Source of the DNA: Lachnospiraceae bacterium
GTDB taxonomy: Bacteria; Bacillota; Clostridia; Lachnospirales; Lachnospiraceae
Direction of reading: 5' to 3'
Assembly: GCA_910575835.1 (NCBI GenBank)
Contig: CAJTGB010000013.1
Location: 1-64,000 of the forward strand
Length of the DNA stretch: 64,000 nucleotides
The position numbers and the translations under genes were made by a program. Shown piece by piece: positions 18,152 through 26,505 of the stretch; positions within the stretch are counted from its first letter, which is position 1; each line of letters begins with the position of its first letter. The notes beneath the pieces were generated by a model. The model made no database searches and was not told where the DNA came from. It worked only from the letters and a program-made list of their open reading frames with translations.

Positions 18152-18180
18152 ATTTTAGTGAAATAAAATGGAATTGTCAA
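18152..18180 (-). promoter_or_regulatory. Promoter of the marR-ABC operon
   Basis: Minus-strand TTGACA (18180-18175), a 17-base spacer and TAAAAT (18157-18152), 60 bases before the marR start. Short inverted words nearby could be the MarR operator but none is clear. Confidence 0.7.
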
Positions 18181-18305
18181 GAGTGATTTGAAAAAAGGGA
18201 ACATGTATTTTTGCAAAGAGATAGCTATGACTGCTTTTAGTGCCTAAGAGAGAAAAGTCAAAATTGGTAGCTTTTAATTATTTTGAAATAGTAGATTGTA
18301 AACAG

Positions 18306-18334
18306 TTGAAAAATTCTTTTTGTTTTTTTATAAT
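18306..18334 (+). promoter_or_regulatory. Promoter of the cysteine desulfidase-like gene
   Basis: TTGAAA (18306-18311), a T-rich 17-base spacer and TATAAT (18329-18334), 38 bases before the GTG start. Confidence 0.7.
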
Positions 18335-18371
18335 GAAAGAAAAATGTCGAAAGGGACAGAGGAGGATTATT

Positions 18372-19649
18372 GTGCAGAAATCAGATGAGAAGTACCAGGC
18401 GTATGTTCAGATTTTGAAGGAGGAGCTGGTTCCGGCCATGGGATGTACGGAGCCGATTGCTCTGGCTTACGCGGCGGCGAAGGCCAGGGAAGTCTTAGGA
18501 TGCATTCCGGATAAGATGAGTATTGGGGCGAGCGGAAGCATTATTAAGAATGTCAAGAGCGTGATCGTTCCGAACACCAATCACTTGAAGGGAATCCCAG
18601 CGGCAGCGGCGGCGGGGATCATTGCCGGGAAGCCGGAGCGGGAGCTGGAAGTGATCGCGGAAGTTTCTGAGGAACAGACCAGACAGATGGTAGAATTCCT
18701 CGATACGGTGCCTGTCAGCGTGGATCATATAGATAATGAGATCACATTTGATATTATTGTGATCGTATTCAAGGGAAAATCTTACGCGAAGGTGCGGATT
18801 GCCAATTATCATACCAACATTGTACTGATCGAAAAGGACGGCGAGAAACTTGTGTCCGTTCCGGTAGAGGGCGAGAGCGAGGAAGGACTGACGGACAGGA
18901 GCCTTCTGGATATGGAGAGCATCTGGGACTTTGCCAATACAGTGGACATTGCGGATATCAAGGAAGTGATCGACCGGCAGATCGAATATAATACGGCCAT
19001 TGCCGAGGAGGGACTGCGCGGCGATTACGGTGCGAATATCGGAAGTGTGCTGCTGGATACTTATGGGACGGATGTAAGGACGAGGGCCAAGGCTATGGCG
19101 GCAGCGGGATCGGATGCCCGTATGAACGGCTGCGAGCTTCCGGTCATTATCAATGCGGGAAGCGGAAATCAGGGAATGACCTGTTCGCTGCCGGTTCTGG
19201 AATATGCGAAGGGGAAGGAATGCGGGCAGGAGAAGGCATACCGTGCGCTGGTACTGTCGAATCTTGTAGCGATCCACCAGAAGACCGGGATCGGAAGGCT
19301 GTCTGCGTACTGCGGAGCCGTCAGCGCGGGAGCTGCGGCAGGAGCCGGAATTGCTTATCTGTGCGGAGGAGGTTATGAGGAGGCAGTACATACGGTGGTC
19401 AATGCACTGGCGATCGTGTCCGGTATGGTGTGCGACGGGGCGAAGGCGTCCTGTGCAGCCAAGATCGCGGCTTCTGTAGACGCAGGTATCCTGGGCTACA
19501 ATATGTATATGAGAGGGCAGCAGTTCTACGCAGGAGACGGGATCGTGACAGATGGCGTGGAGGCTACGATTACGAATATCGGACGTCTCGGGAAGGAAGG
19601 CATGAGGGAGACCAATGAAGAGATCATTAAGATGATGATTGGGGAATAA
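18372..19649 (+). CDS. cyuA: UPF0597/CyuA family L-cysteine desulfidase-like protein
   Basis: A 425-residue member of the serine-dehydratase-alpha-like family UPF0597, whose studied members are iron-sulfur L-cysteine desulfidases giving pyruvate, ammonia and sulfide. The N-terminal MGCTEP (C25), the Gly-rich NAGSGNQGM, the SAYCGAVSAGAAAGAGIAYL segment and VCDGAKASCAAKIA hold the conserved cysteines of the cluster. I chose the GTG at 18372, after AGAGGAGG, because the 44 codons before it are unlike the family. A paralogue lies at 36705. The following C-S lyase gene supports a cysteine role. Confidence 0.8.
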   Translation: MQKSDEKYQAYVQILKEELVPAMGCTEPIALAYAAAKAREVLGCIPDKMSIGASGSIIKNVKSVIVPNTNHLKGIPAAAAAGIIAGKPERELEVIAEVSEEQTRQMVEFLDTVPVSVDHIDNEITFDIIVIVFKGKSYAKVRIANYHTNIVLIEKDGEKLVSVPVEGESEEGLTDRSLLDMESIWDFANTVDIADIKEVIDRQIEYNTAIAEEGLRGDYGANIGSVLLDTYGTDVRTRAKAMAAAGSDARMNGCELPVIINAGSGNQGMTCSLPVLEYAKGKECGQEKAYRALVLSNLVAIHQKTGIGRLSAYCGAVSAGAAAGAGIAYLCGGGYEEAVHTVVNALAIVSGMVCDGAKASCAAKIAASVDAGILGYNMYMRGQQFYAGDGIVTDGVEATITNIGRLGKEGMRETNEEIIKMMIGE

Positions 19650-19687
19650 GATTCCGGGCAGAATAAACATCATGTTGGAGGTTAGAG

Positions 19688-20842
19688 ATGTATCATTTTG
19701 ATGAAGGTATTGAGCGAAGAGGAACGAATTGTGTGAAATGGGATGTGCCCTTTGTCACACCAGATGTGACGCCGATGTGGATTGCCGATATGGATTTTGA
19801 AGTTGCCCCGGCAATCACGGAGAGTCTGCAGAGAATAGCGGGACAGGGAGCCTTCGGATATCAGTTTTTGTCGGATCGGTATTATGAATCGATCATAAAC
19901 TGGATGAAGAGAAGACACGGATTGGAGTTAAAGAAAGAGGAAATCTGCTATGTGCCTAATGTTGTGATGGGATTGTCCTTCGCAGTGCAGGCGGTCTCAG
20001 AAGCAGGTGACGAGATTATCATTATGACGCCGGTATACGGTCCGTTCTTTAAGGTCGTAAATGATAATGACCGCGTTCTGGTAGAAAGCCCGATGAAAAA
20101 TGATGGCGGTTATTATACCATGGACTTGGATGATTTTGAGAGCCGGATCACCGGGAAGACGAAGGCTGTGATCTTCTGCAATCCGCACAATCCGTCGGGG
20201 CGTGTATGGAGAAGGGAAGAATTACAGGCATTTGCAGATATTTGCATAAAACATGATCTGTACATAATCTCAGACGATATCCACAGTGAATTGATCTCGG
20301 AAGGACATGAGCATACATTCATCTCCACATTGTCCGAGGATATCAGGGAGAAGTGTATTGTCTGCACATCCCCGTCCAAAGCGTTCAACCTGGCAAGCAT
20401 CCATGTGGCCAATTGCTTTATCTTCAATGAAGCCTTGCGGGAGAGATATAAGTCTGTCTTGGAATTATCGCACGCAGCCGAGAATAACGCATTTGCAGAA
20501 GCGGCCCTTACGGCGGCTTATAATGACTCGGAAGAATGGCTGGCAGAGCTGAACCGGTATATTAACGGGAATCTTAAGTATTTTACCGACTATGTGCAGC
20601 GTGAGATCCCTTCTCTGACTGTGTGCAAGCCGGAAGGGACCTATCTGGTGTGGGTGGATTTCCGTAAGACAGGGGTGCCTTCGGAGAAGCTTCACGATTA
20701 TCTGCTGGAGGAATGCCATATCGCGTCAAATGACGGGAACTTCTTCGGGAAGCAGGGAGACGGATTTGCGAGGTTCAATCTGGCTTGTCCGAGGTCAACG
20801 GTTGTGAAAGCGCTGGAAGAGTTGAAAGCAAAATTTGCATAA
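19688..20842 (+). CDS. PatB/MalY family PLP-dependent C-S lyase
   Basis: A 384-residue fold-type-I PLP enzyme of the MalY/PatB group, which cleaves cystathionine and other cysteine S-conjugates or converts cysteine to sulfide. WIADMDFEVAPAI is the typical N-terminus, NPHNPSGRVW the Asn region, and SPSKAFNLA the PLP-lysine motif. TTGGAGG lies before the ATG. It follows the cysteine desulfidase-like gene by 38 bases, suggesting a small sulfur amino acid degradation unit. An aminotransferase annotation is the common alternative name for this family. Confidence 0.85.
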   Translation: MYHFDEGIERRGTNCVKWDVPFVTPDVTPMWIADMDFEVAPAITESLQRIAGQGAFGYQFLSDRYYESIINWMKRRHGLELKKEEICYVPNVVMGLSFAVQAVSEAGDEIIIMTPVYGPFFKVVNDNDRVLVESPMKNDGGYYTMDLDDFESRITGKTKAVIFCNPHNPSGRVWRREELQAFADICIKHDLYIISDDIHSELISEGHEHTFISTLSEDIREKCIVCTSPSKAFNLASIHVANCFIFNEALRERYKSVLELSHAAENNAFAEAALTAAYNDSEEWLAELNRYINGNLKYFTDYVQREIPSLTVCKPEGTYLVWVDFRKTGVPSEKLHDYLLEECHIASNDGNFFGKQGDGFARFNLACPRSTVVKALEELKAKFA

Positions 20843-20848
20843 TCATAA

Positions 20849-20885
20849 AAAGAGCGGAAAAATTCAGCATTTTCTGCTCTTTTTT
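20849..20885 (+). terminator. Rho-independent terminator
   Basis: AAAGAGC with inner AAAA pairs with TTTT...GCTCTTT, ending in TTTTTT; it closes the cyuA-like/C-S lyase unit. Confidence 0.75.
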
Positions 20886-20988
20886 GCACTTTGTGCGGTA
20901 AATGTGATATGATTAAAGAAAACATAAGCTGTAATCAGGGCTGAATGAGCCTGATTTATGCGGCAACACGCAAAAGAGCAGGAGAACC

Positions 20989-23900
20989 ATGGAACAATAT
21001 ACATATTTTGATATCGTGAAGATCAGGGAATCGCTGCATCTTAAAATGGATGCAGTGAAAAGGGGGAAAGAGCTTCTGGCACAGAAGCAAGTTGTGCTTA
21101 AGAGCATAGATACCGGCTATATCAACGGTTATGAGGAGACGATGGGAGTTATAGAATGCGAAGTTAAGGACAGGGAGAAGGGGGCGGGTAAGAGATTCAA
21201 GGTTCATATTATTTTTTCCAGGGATCAGGCAATATCTGCAGAATGCAGCTGCAGCATGTTTGGAGGGAATTTTTACAGATATTATACGCAGATGGATAAT
21301 TGTGAGCATGTGGCTGCAGCGCTGCAGATGTTGGCGGCATATTTGGAACAGAACCGCCTTGGAGATGCGACGGACATATGGGGGAGCGAGATTCTCTTCT
21401 TATTCCAGAAGGATCACGCCAACCAGACGATCTCAGGGGTTATGGGGGATGATGAGAGTATTCGGCTTGTACCGCGCTTGGTTCAGAAAGACGGCAAGCT
21501 GATGGTTTCATTTAAGATCGGGCAGAAGAAGATGCTGATCGTGAAAGATCTGTTTAAATTAGATGAAGATGTAAGAAATTCCGCGATGGGGAGCTATGGT
21601 ACCAGCCTGGAGCTTAATCATCGGCTGGAGAATTTTACTGAGCAGGGGAGACGGTGGATTGCCTTTATAAGAAATCTTGTGCTGGAAGAAGGAGAGTTTG
21701 AAAATCGTCTGATGGAATCCGGGCCGTATTTCAGGAGGTCGGCTGCCAAGAAGAATGAAATGCATCTCTTTGGATGGCGCCTGGATCAATTCTATGAGAT
21801 CGCGTCGGGAGAACCGGTAGCCTATGAGAATCGGGATGCGGACAGCCGGGAGCGCTGTGAACTGACCTGCCGGGAGAGGAATCCCAGGGTTTTTATGTCG
21901 ATTAATAAGAATCTGTTAGGTAAAAGCAAGACATTTCACGGAATCAATGTGGAGTGTGAATTTCCTGATATGTTTTACGGAGTGAAGACGGCTTATTATA
22001 TTGAGGGAGACGGCTTATACAGGATGGAGGAAGGCTTCCTGCAGCGTATCCGGCCGTTGACAGAGCAGTGTGATGGCGGAAGCCTGTCATTTCAGATCGG
22101 GAGAAATAACCTGGGTGAGTTCTATTATTCCGTACTGCCGCAGATTCGGGATATTGTAGATATCACGGAAGAAAATGAGGAAGAGATCGAAGAGTATCTG
22201 CCGCCGGAAGCGGAATTCATATTCTATCTGGATGCAGAGGATCATAATATTGTCTGCAAACCGGGCGTGCGTTACGGAGATACAGAATTTCCGCTTATTA
22301 AACCTGAGAGCGAAGGGGTTAGGTGGAACGGGAATATCGTGCGGGAAGAACACAAAGAACGGGAGATCCTCTTCCTTGCAAGGCAGTGGTTCCCTCAGTT
22401 GGATAAGGAGAAGCAGGAGCTTCACTGCGGAAAAGATGAGGAATGCATGTACCAGGTGCTGGCGAAGGGGTTAGACGCATTGTTCGGCCTGGGGGAGGTT
22501 CAGTGTACCAAGCGTTTCTCAAACCTCAAGGTAACGAAGAAGATGAAAATGTCCGTGGGAGTATCGATCAAGAGCGGACTTCTGAATCTGGATATTGCGA
22601 CGGAAGATCTTCCGGCGGAAGAACTCTTGGATATTCTGAACAGTTACCGCAGCAAGAAGAAGTATCACCGTTTGAAAAACGGAGATTTTGTGGATCTTGC
22701 AGATAATTCCTATGAGATGCTTGACGAGATGATGAATTCGCTCCATCTGTCGGTGAAAGATTTTCTCAAAGGGAATATTGAGCTTCCCATGTATCGGACC
22801 TTGTATCTTGATAAGATGCTGGAAGAAAATGAAAATGTCTACAGCGAGCGCGACAGCCATTTCCGCAATCTGGTCAGGGATTTTAAGACGGTAAATGATT
22901 CTGATTTCCAACTGCCTAAGGAGCTTGAAAGGGTGCTCCGAAACTATCAAAAGAACGGATACCGATGGCTGCGTACCCTGGAAGCGTTCAAGTTTGGAGG
23001 GATCCTGGCGGACGATATGGGACTGGGGAAGACATTGCAGGTGATCGCAGTGCTTCTTGCGGCAAAACAGGAAGGAAGAGAAGGGGTATCCTTGGTGGTA
23101 GCTCCGGCATCCCTGGTCTTCAACTGGGGCGAGGAGCTTCGCAGGTTTGCACCGGAGCTTAAGTTTGTCCTGGTTACAGGCACACAGGGAGAGCGCAGGA
23201 ACAAATTAGAAGCTTACCGGGAGGCCGACGTGCTGGTTACGTCTTATGATCTGCTGAAACGTGATACAGAGTTATACGAGGGCAAAGAGTTCTTGTATCA
23301 GATCATAGATGAGGCGCAGTATATTAAGAACCATCAGACGGTGGCGGCGAAGGCGGTGAAGGTGATCAACAGCCAGATCAGATATGCATTGACAGGCACT
23401 CCTATCGAGAACAGGCTCAGTGAGCTTTGGAGTATCTTTGATTATCTGATGCCGGGCTTCCTATACAAATACGAAGTGTTCAGGCGGGATTTTGAGGCTC
23501 CGATCATCAAGAACCAGGATGAAGCGGCGATGGAGAGGCTTAAGAAGATGACGTCTCCATTTATCCTGAGGCGTTTGAAACGGGACGTGTTGAAGGACCT
23601 TCCAGACAAGATCGAGAAGATCCATTATGTCAAATTCGAGAAAAAGCAGCAGGAGTTATATGATGCGCAGGTCGTTCATATGCGCCAACAGATCGCCGGG
23701 CAGGATAAAGCAGAATTCCAGAAGAATAAGATTCAGATCTTGGCGGAGCTGACAAGACTTAGACAGGTCTGCTGCGATCCGTCGCTGTGTTTTGAGAATT
23801 ATAAAGGAGGATCCGCTAAGCTGGAAGCGTGTCTTGAACTGGTTGAGCGGGCGGCAGAGGGCGGACATAAGATCCTGTTGTTCTCTCAGTTTGTCTCTAT

Positions 23901-24321
23901 GCTGGAGATCATCAGGCAGGAGCTTGCGAAGAGAGAACTGTCATTCTACATGATCTCCGGGGAGACGTCCAAGGAGAAGCGGCTGAAGCTGGTGAAGAAG
24001 TTCAATGAGGATGATACAAGAGTATTTCTGATATCCCTGAAGGCCGGAGGCGTGGGGCTGAACCTGACCGGGGCGGACGTCGTGATCCACTATGATCCGT
24101 GGTGGAATCTTGCAGTCCAGAATCAGGCAACCGATCGTGCACACCGGATCGGACAGGATAAGAAGGTCACGGTCTATCAGCTTATCGCTAAGGGATCGGT
24201 AGAGGAGAAGATCCGTAAGATCCAGGAATCGAAGAAGGAGCTGTTAGAAGAGATAGTCGGAGGCGCCGCGGGTCAGTTGGGCAATATGAGCAGAGAGGAT
24301 TTCCTGGAGTTATTAGAGTGA
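20989..24321 (+). CDS. SNF2 family helicase with N-terminal SWIM zinc finger
   Basis: A 1110-residue cytoplasmic DNA-dependent ATPase. The N-terminal SWIM zinc finger is seen in ECSCSMFGG... with NCEHVAAAL. The SNF2 ATPase begins near residue 640: Walker A ADDMGLGKT, then DEAQ in IIDEAQYIKN, GTPIENR, and helicase motifs V and VI in LKAGGVGLNL and QATDRAHRIGQ. This architecture (SWIM, long bacterial middle region, SNF2) is common in Firmicutes as a single gene of unknown exact role in DNA remodelling or repair. It stands alone with its own likely promoter (TATGAT near 20908) and no restriction or defence genes beside it. Confidence 0.92.
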   Translation: MEQYTYFDIVKIRESLHLKMDAVKRGKELLAQKQVVLKSIDTGYINGYEETMGVIECEVKDREKGAGKRFKVHIIFSRDQAISAECSCSMFGGNFYRYYTQMDNCEHVAAALQMLAAYLEQNRLGDATDIWGSEILFLFQKDHANQTISGVMGDDESIRLVPRLVQKDGKLMVSFKIGQKKMLIVKDLFKLDEDVRNSAMGSYGTSLELNHRLENFTEQGRRWIAFIRNLVLEEGEFENRLMESGPYFRRSAAKKNEMHLFGWRLDQFYEIASGEPVAYENRDADSRERCELTCRERNPRVFMSINKNLLGKSKTFHGINVECEFPDMFYGVKTAYYIEGDGLYRMEEGFLQRIRPLTEQCDGGSLSFQIGRNNLGEFYYSVLPQIRDIVDITEENEEEIEEYLPPEAEFIFYLDAEDHNIVCKPGVRYGDTEFPLIKPESEGVRWNGNIVREEHKEREILFLARQWFPQLDKEKQELHCGKDEECMYQVLAKGLDALFGLGEVQCTKRFSNLKVTKKMKMSVGVSIKSGLLNLDIATEDLPAEELLDILNSYRSKKKYHRLKNGDFVDLADNSYEMLDEMMNSLHLSVKDFLKGNIELPMYRTLYLDKMLEENENVYSERDSHFRNLVRDFKTVNDSDFQLPKELERVLRNYQKNGYRWLRTLEAFKFGGILADDMGLGKTLQVIAVLLAAKQEGREGVSLVVAPASLVFNWGEELRRFAPELKFVLVTGTQGERRNKLEAYREADVLVTSYDLLKRDTELYEGKEFLYQIIDEAQYIKNHQTVAAKAVKVINSQIRYALTGTPIENRLSELWSIFDYLMPGFLYKYEVFRRDFEAPIIKNQDEAAMERLKKMTSPFILRRLKRDVLKDLPDKIEKIHYVKFEKKQQELYDAQVVHMRQQIAGQDKAEFQKNKIQILAELTRLRQVCCDPSLCFENYKGGSAKLEACLELVERAAEGGHKILLFSQFVSMLEIIRQELAKRELSFYMISGETSKEKRLKLVKKFNEDDTRVFLISLKAGGVGLNLTGADVVIHYDPWWNLAVQNQATDRAHRIGQDKKVTVYQLIAKGSVEEKIRKIQESKKELLEEIVGGAAGQLGNMSREDFLELLE

Positions 24322-24581
24322 AAAATCTCATTGCAAAGCGATTTTAAATGGATTATTCCCGCGAGCAACGAGCCAAGCGGGCATGCTTGCATGCTCATTT
24401 GGCGACTGCCGCGAGGGTCAAATACCCCGCTGCTCTGTAGCGCTACAAATTTGATGCCCCGTTGCTTGCATCGGGGTCTTTGACTGTATGTAGCAGGGCG
24501 GCTTGTCTGAACGGTTACAAAAGCGGTTACAAAAAAATACGAACAAAATACGAATAATAGCGAAAAACATGAAAAAAAGTG
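24322..24581. repeat. Intergenic repeat-like region before tRNA operon
   Basis: GC-rich stretch (about 24345-24490) made of several inverted words, such as GGGGC...GCCCC-type pairs and GCATGCTTGCATGC, and no convincing open frame. It resembles an interspersed intergenic repeat. Two direct copies of CGGTTACAAAA lie near 24513 and 24525. No gene seen. Confidence 0.35.
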
Positions 24582-24610
24582 TTGCAAATTGATGTGAATT
24601 ATGGTAATAT
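24582..24610 (+). promoter_or_regulatory. Promoter of tRNA operon
   Basis: TTGCAA (24582-24587), 17-base spacer, TAATAT (24605-24610), about 40 bases before the first tRNA. Confidence 0.65.
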
Positions 24611-24651
24611 AAATCTCGGTCACCACAAGAGAAGTGTGTGGCCGAGGTTAT

Positions 24652-24723
24652 GGCTCCATGGTCAAGCGGTTAAGACATCGCCCTTTCACGGCGGTAACAC
24701 GGGTTCGATTCCCGTTGGAGTCA
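24652..24723 (+). tRNA. tRNA-Glu (TTC)
   Basis: Full cloverleaf: acceptor GGCTCCA pairs with TGGAGTC, anticodon loop CTTTCAC reads TTC, T-arm GGGTTCGATTCCC. CCA is not encoded. First of six tRNAs. Confidence 0.95.
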
Positions 24724-24759
24724 TTGATGGATTACCGGGGAGGTATATTCATTATTGAT

Positions 24760-24832
24760 GCCGATGTGGCTCAATTGGCAGAGCAGCTGATTTGTAATCA
24801 GCAGGTTATCGGTTCGAGTCCGATCATCGGCT
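24760..24832 (+). tRNA. tRNA-Thr (TGT)
   Basis: Acceptor GCCGATG pairs with CATCGGC, anticodon loop TTTGTAA reads TGT, T-arm GGTTCGAGTCC. CCA is not encoded. Confidence 0.95.
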
Positions 24833-24859
24833 TAGTCCTATAAGGGACTTATATTTTAT

Positions 24860-24933
24860 GGACCTTTAGCTCAGTTGGTTAGAGCAATCGGCTCATAACC
24901 GATCGGTCCTGGGTTCGAGTCCCCGAAGGTCCA
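24860..24933 (+). tRNA. tRNA-Met (CAT)
   Basis: Acceptor GGACCTT pairs with AAGGTCC, anticodon loop with CAT. Fully paired acceptor end suggests the elongator rather than the initiator, though a lysidine tRNA-Ile cannot be excluded by eye. Confidence 0.88.
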
Positions 24934-24938
24934 TTTAT

Positions 24939-25123
24939 CTCACCTGGTAAGCTCGTGAAAAACCTCGCTAACGGCGGTGAGATGTATCGCACGTAAGCGT
25001 CTAAAGGACAGACGCTAAGTGCACATAACGCCTCACCTGGTAAGCTCGTGAAAAACCTCGCTAACGGCGGTGAGATGTATCGCACGTAAGCGTCTAAAGG
25101 ACAGACGCTAAGTGCTCATAACG
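24939..25123 (+). repeat. 93-bp tandem duplication inside tRNA operon
   Basis: Two head-to-tail copies of a 93-bp unit (24939-25031 and 25032-25123) differ at one base in the visible core. Each copy contains CTCACC...GGTGAG and a perfect AGCGTCT/AGACGCT hairpin. The unit lies between tRNA-Met and tRNA-Asp and holds no tRNA or gene of its own. Confidence 0.9.
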
Positions 25124-25124
25124 A

Positions 25125-25198
25125 GGCCCAGTGGCTCAGTTGGTTAGAGCGCCGCCCTGTCACGGCGGAGGTCGAGAGTTCGAGTCTCTTCTGGGTCG
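25125..25198 (+). tRNA. tRNA-Asp (GTC)
   Basis: Acceptor GGCCCAG pairs with CTGGGTC, discriminator G, anticodon loop CTGTCAC reads GTC. Confidence 0.95.
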
Positions 25199-25248
25199 TT
25201 AACATTGTATACCGGTATAGGGGCAATGTTATACGCAATTTAATAAGC

Positions 25249-25321
25249 GGGATCTTAGCTCAGCTGGGAGAGCATCTGCCTTACAAGCAGAGGGTCATAG
25301 GTTCGAGCCCTATAGGTCCCA
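25249..25321 (+). tRNA. tRNA-Val (TAC)
   Basis: Acceptor GGGATCT pairs with AGGTCCC (one wobble), anticodon loop CTTACAA reads TAC. Confidence 0.95.
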
Positions 25322-25349
25322 TTTATGATGTGAGAACATCATAAGGAAT

Positions 25350-25435
25350 GCCGCAGTGGCGGAACTGGCAGACGCACAGGACTTAAAATCCTGCGGGACT
25401 AATCTCCCGTACCGGTTCGATTCCGGTCTGCGGCA
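25350..25435 (+). tRNA. tRNA-Leu (TAA)
   Basis: Long-variable-arm tRNA: acceptor GCCGCAG pairs with CTGCGGC, anticodon loop CTTAAAA reads TAA, variable arm near 25393-25410. Last gene of the operon and next to an integrase relic, so a possible old attachment site. Confidence 0.95.
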
Positions 25436-25440
25436 TATTT

Positions 25441-25466
25441 AAACCGACGTATTTACGTCGGTTTTT
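25441..25466 (+). terminator. Terminator of tRNA operon
   Basis: AAACCGACGTA pairs perfectly with TACGTCGGTTT, followed by TTCTATT. Confidence 0.85.
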
Positions 25467-25709
25467 CTATTCTATGTGATATTTCGTGCTGCATAGTTCA
25501 GAGAAAAGTTCATTTGCTTTCTGATTCATTTTCTTCATTGAATAATGCCCGAGTTCGTGGAAGCGTATCAGCTTTAGATTATTCTTTGTCAGGACGATCC
25601 TAAAATGCTGACTGACGTATCTTGGTTTTATTCGGTTTCTCATCTTATCTCTAAGAATATACTCCAAACAATTTTTCCAGACCCCTTTGTCCTTATAACT
25701 TAATATCAT
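25467..25709 (-). pseudogene. C-terminal relic of a tyrosine integrase
   Basis: An 80-codon fragment that matches only the C-terminal catalytic part of conjugative-element or phage tyrosine integrases: IKPRYVSQHFRIVL followed by LIRFHELGHYS aligns with the usual IKPxYVSxHF...IRFHDLRHS. The catalytic Arg of HxLRH is replaced by Gly, the N-terminal domains are absent and the Tyr motif is not recognisable. It lies directly after tRNA-Leu, a common integration site, so it is probably the last trace of an integrative element inserted there. Confidence 0.6.
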
Positions 25710-25863
25710 ATGGTAAATGCCATTACAGAGATGAAATGCTGGAATTACGTTATAGAAAAGAAGTGATGCTTCGCGAGGTTGAAAGGTGTTTCATTTCCCA
25801 ACAATTGGGGCAGTGGGATGAGAGATAAAAGACACTATGAACGAAATCGGGGACAGAATAGGA

Positions 25864-25921
25864 TAACCTTCTTGTTAAACTGCTGATTTTGTTGTAAAAA
25901 TAAAGTAACCTAATTGTAAAA
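25864..25921 (+). promoter_or_regulatory. Direct repeat pair upstream of the WWD locus
   Basis: Two 16-base words beginning TAACC and containing TTGT (25864-25879 and 25906-25921) agree at about 12 positions and start 42 bases apart, four helical turns. A partial third copy lies near 25885. Paired direct repeats of this kind suit a LytTR-type regulator, and the locus encodes one. Assignment is tentative. Confidence 0.35.
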
Positions 25922-25945
25922 TTTTTATAAAAGGAGATTGATGAG

Positions 25946-26437
25946 ATGGGAACAAAAAAGGTGAAGAAGACTGCGGCAGTTATCATTGCAACAGCAACCG
26001 TATGTGGAATGACGGCGGGATGTACGCCGAAAGAAGAAAAAATTGAAGTGAATGCCTCCACTTCTCCATACGAAGATATGGTGGATTATTTTGAGCAGGA
26101 AGGATTCATTTTGGAGGACTGCGAACCGGTTGATATCAATGAAACAACAGGATATCTCACAGACAATACAAACGGAGAGTTTACTGAGACGAAAGTGGCG
26201 GATAAAGCATATGATTATGATGGACTCTGGCTGTTCTGGTGGGATCAGGAAAACAAGACGGATTTATATGGAAACTATGAGTCTATGTCTGCTAACCAGG
26301 GAACGATAGTCCTTGCCGGAGGCGCCGCGGTTCTTGAGACGGAAGCGGCAAACGGAGCTTACGCGATTGCATTTTCAGAGGACTATGAAAAGAAACAGGA
26401 CGCGGCCAAAGCGTTCGAAACGCTGGAAAACGAATAG
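25946..26437 (+). CDS. Lipoprotein with WWD motif, unknown function
   Basis: A 163-residue secreted lipoprotein: basic N-terminus, hydrophobic core and lipobox TAGC with C26. The mature part has a helix-like YEDMVDYFEQEGFI segment (about 42-55), then DGLWLFWWD (residues 92-100) and a C-terminal YEKKQDAAKAFETLE. The same three blocks in the same order occur in the protein at 29970, so the two are paralogues flanking an ABC exporter pair. AAAGGAG lies before the ATG. I know no family for it. It probably stands outside the membrane as binding, immunity or accessory protein for the exporter; this is inference. Confidence 0.8.
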   Translation: MGTKKVKKTAAVIIATATVCGMTAGCTPKEEKIEVNASTSPYEDMVDYFEQEGFILEDCEPVDINETTGYLTDNTNGEFTETKVADKAYDYDGLWLFWWDQENKTDLYGNYESMSANQGTIVLAGGAAVLETEAANGAYAIAFSEDYEKKQDAAKAFETLENE

Positions 26438-26505
26438 CAGCTCAAATATAACTGTGAAAGTACAAAAGCAGATGCTCTGAAATTAAGAAAAGGCAGGGAA
26501 ACAAT

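Noticed and set aside
20989-24321. SNF2 helicase as part of a defence system
   Set aside because: No methyltransferase, nuclease or other defence gene is next to it; the SWIM-SNF2 layout is common as a single gene.
24634-25085. Short frames across tRNA genes and the 93-bp repeats
   Set aside because: They are made of tRNA and repeat sequence; no ribosome binding sites.
24939-25123. Repeated unit considered as CRISPR
   Set aside because: Only two adjacent 93-bp units without spacers and no cas genes; a tandem duplication is simpler.
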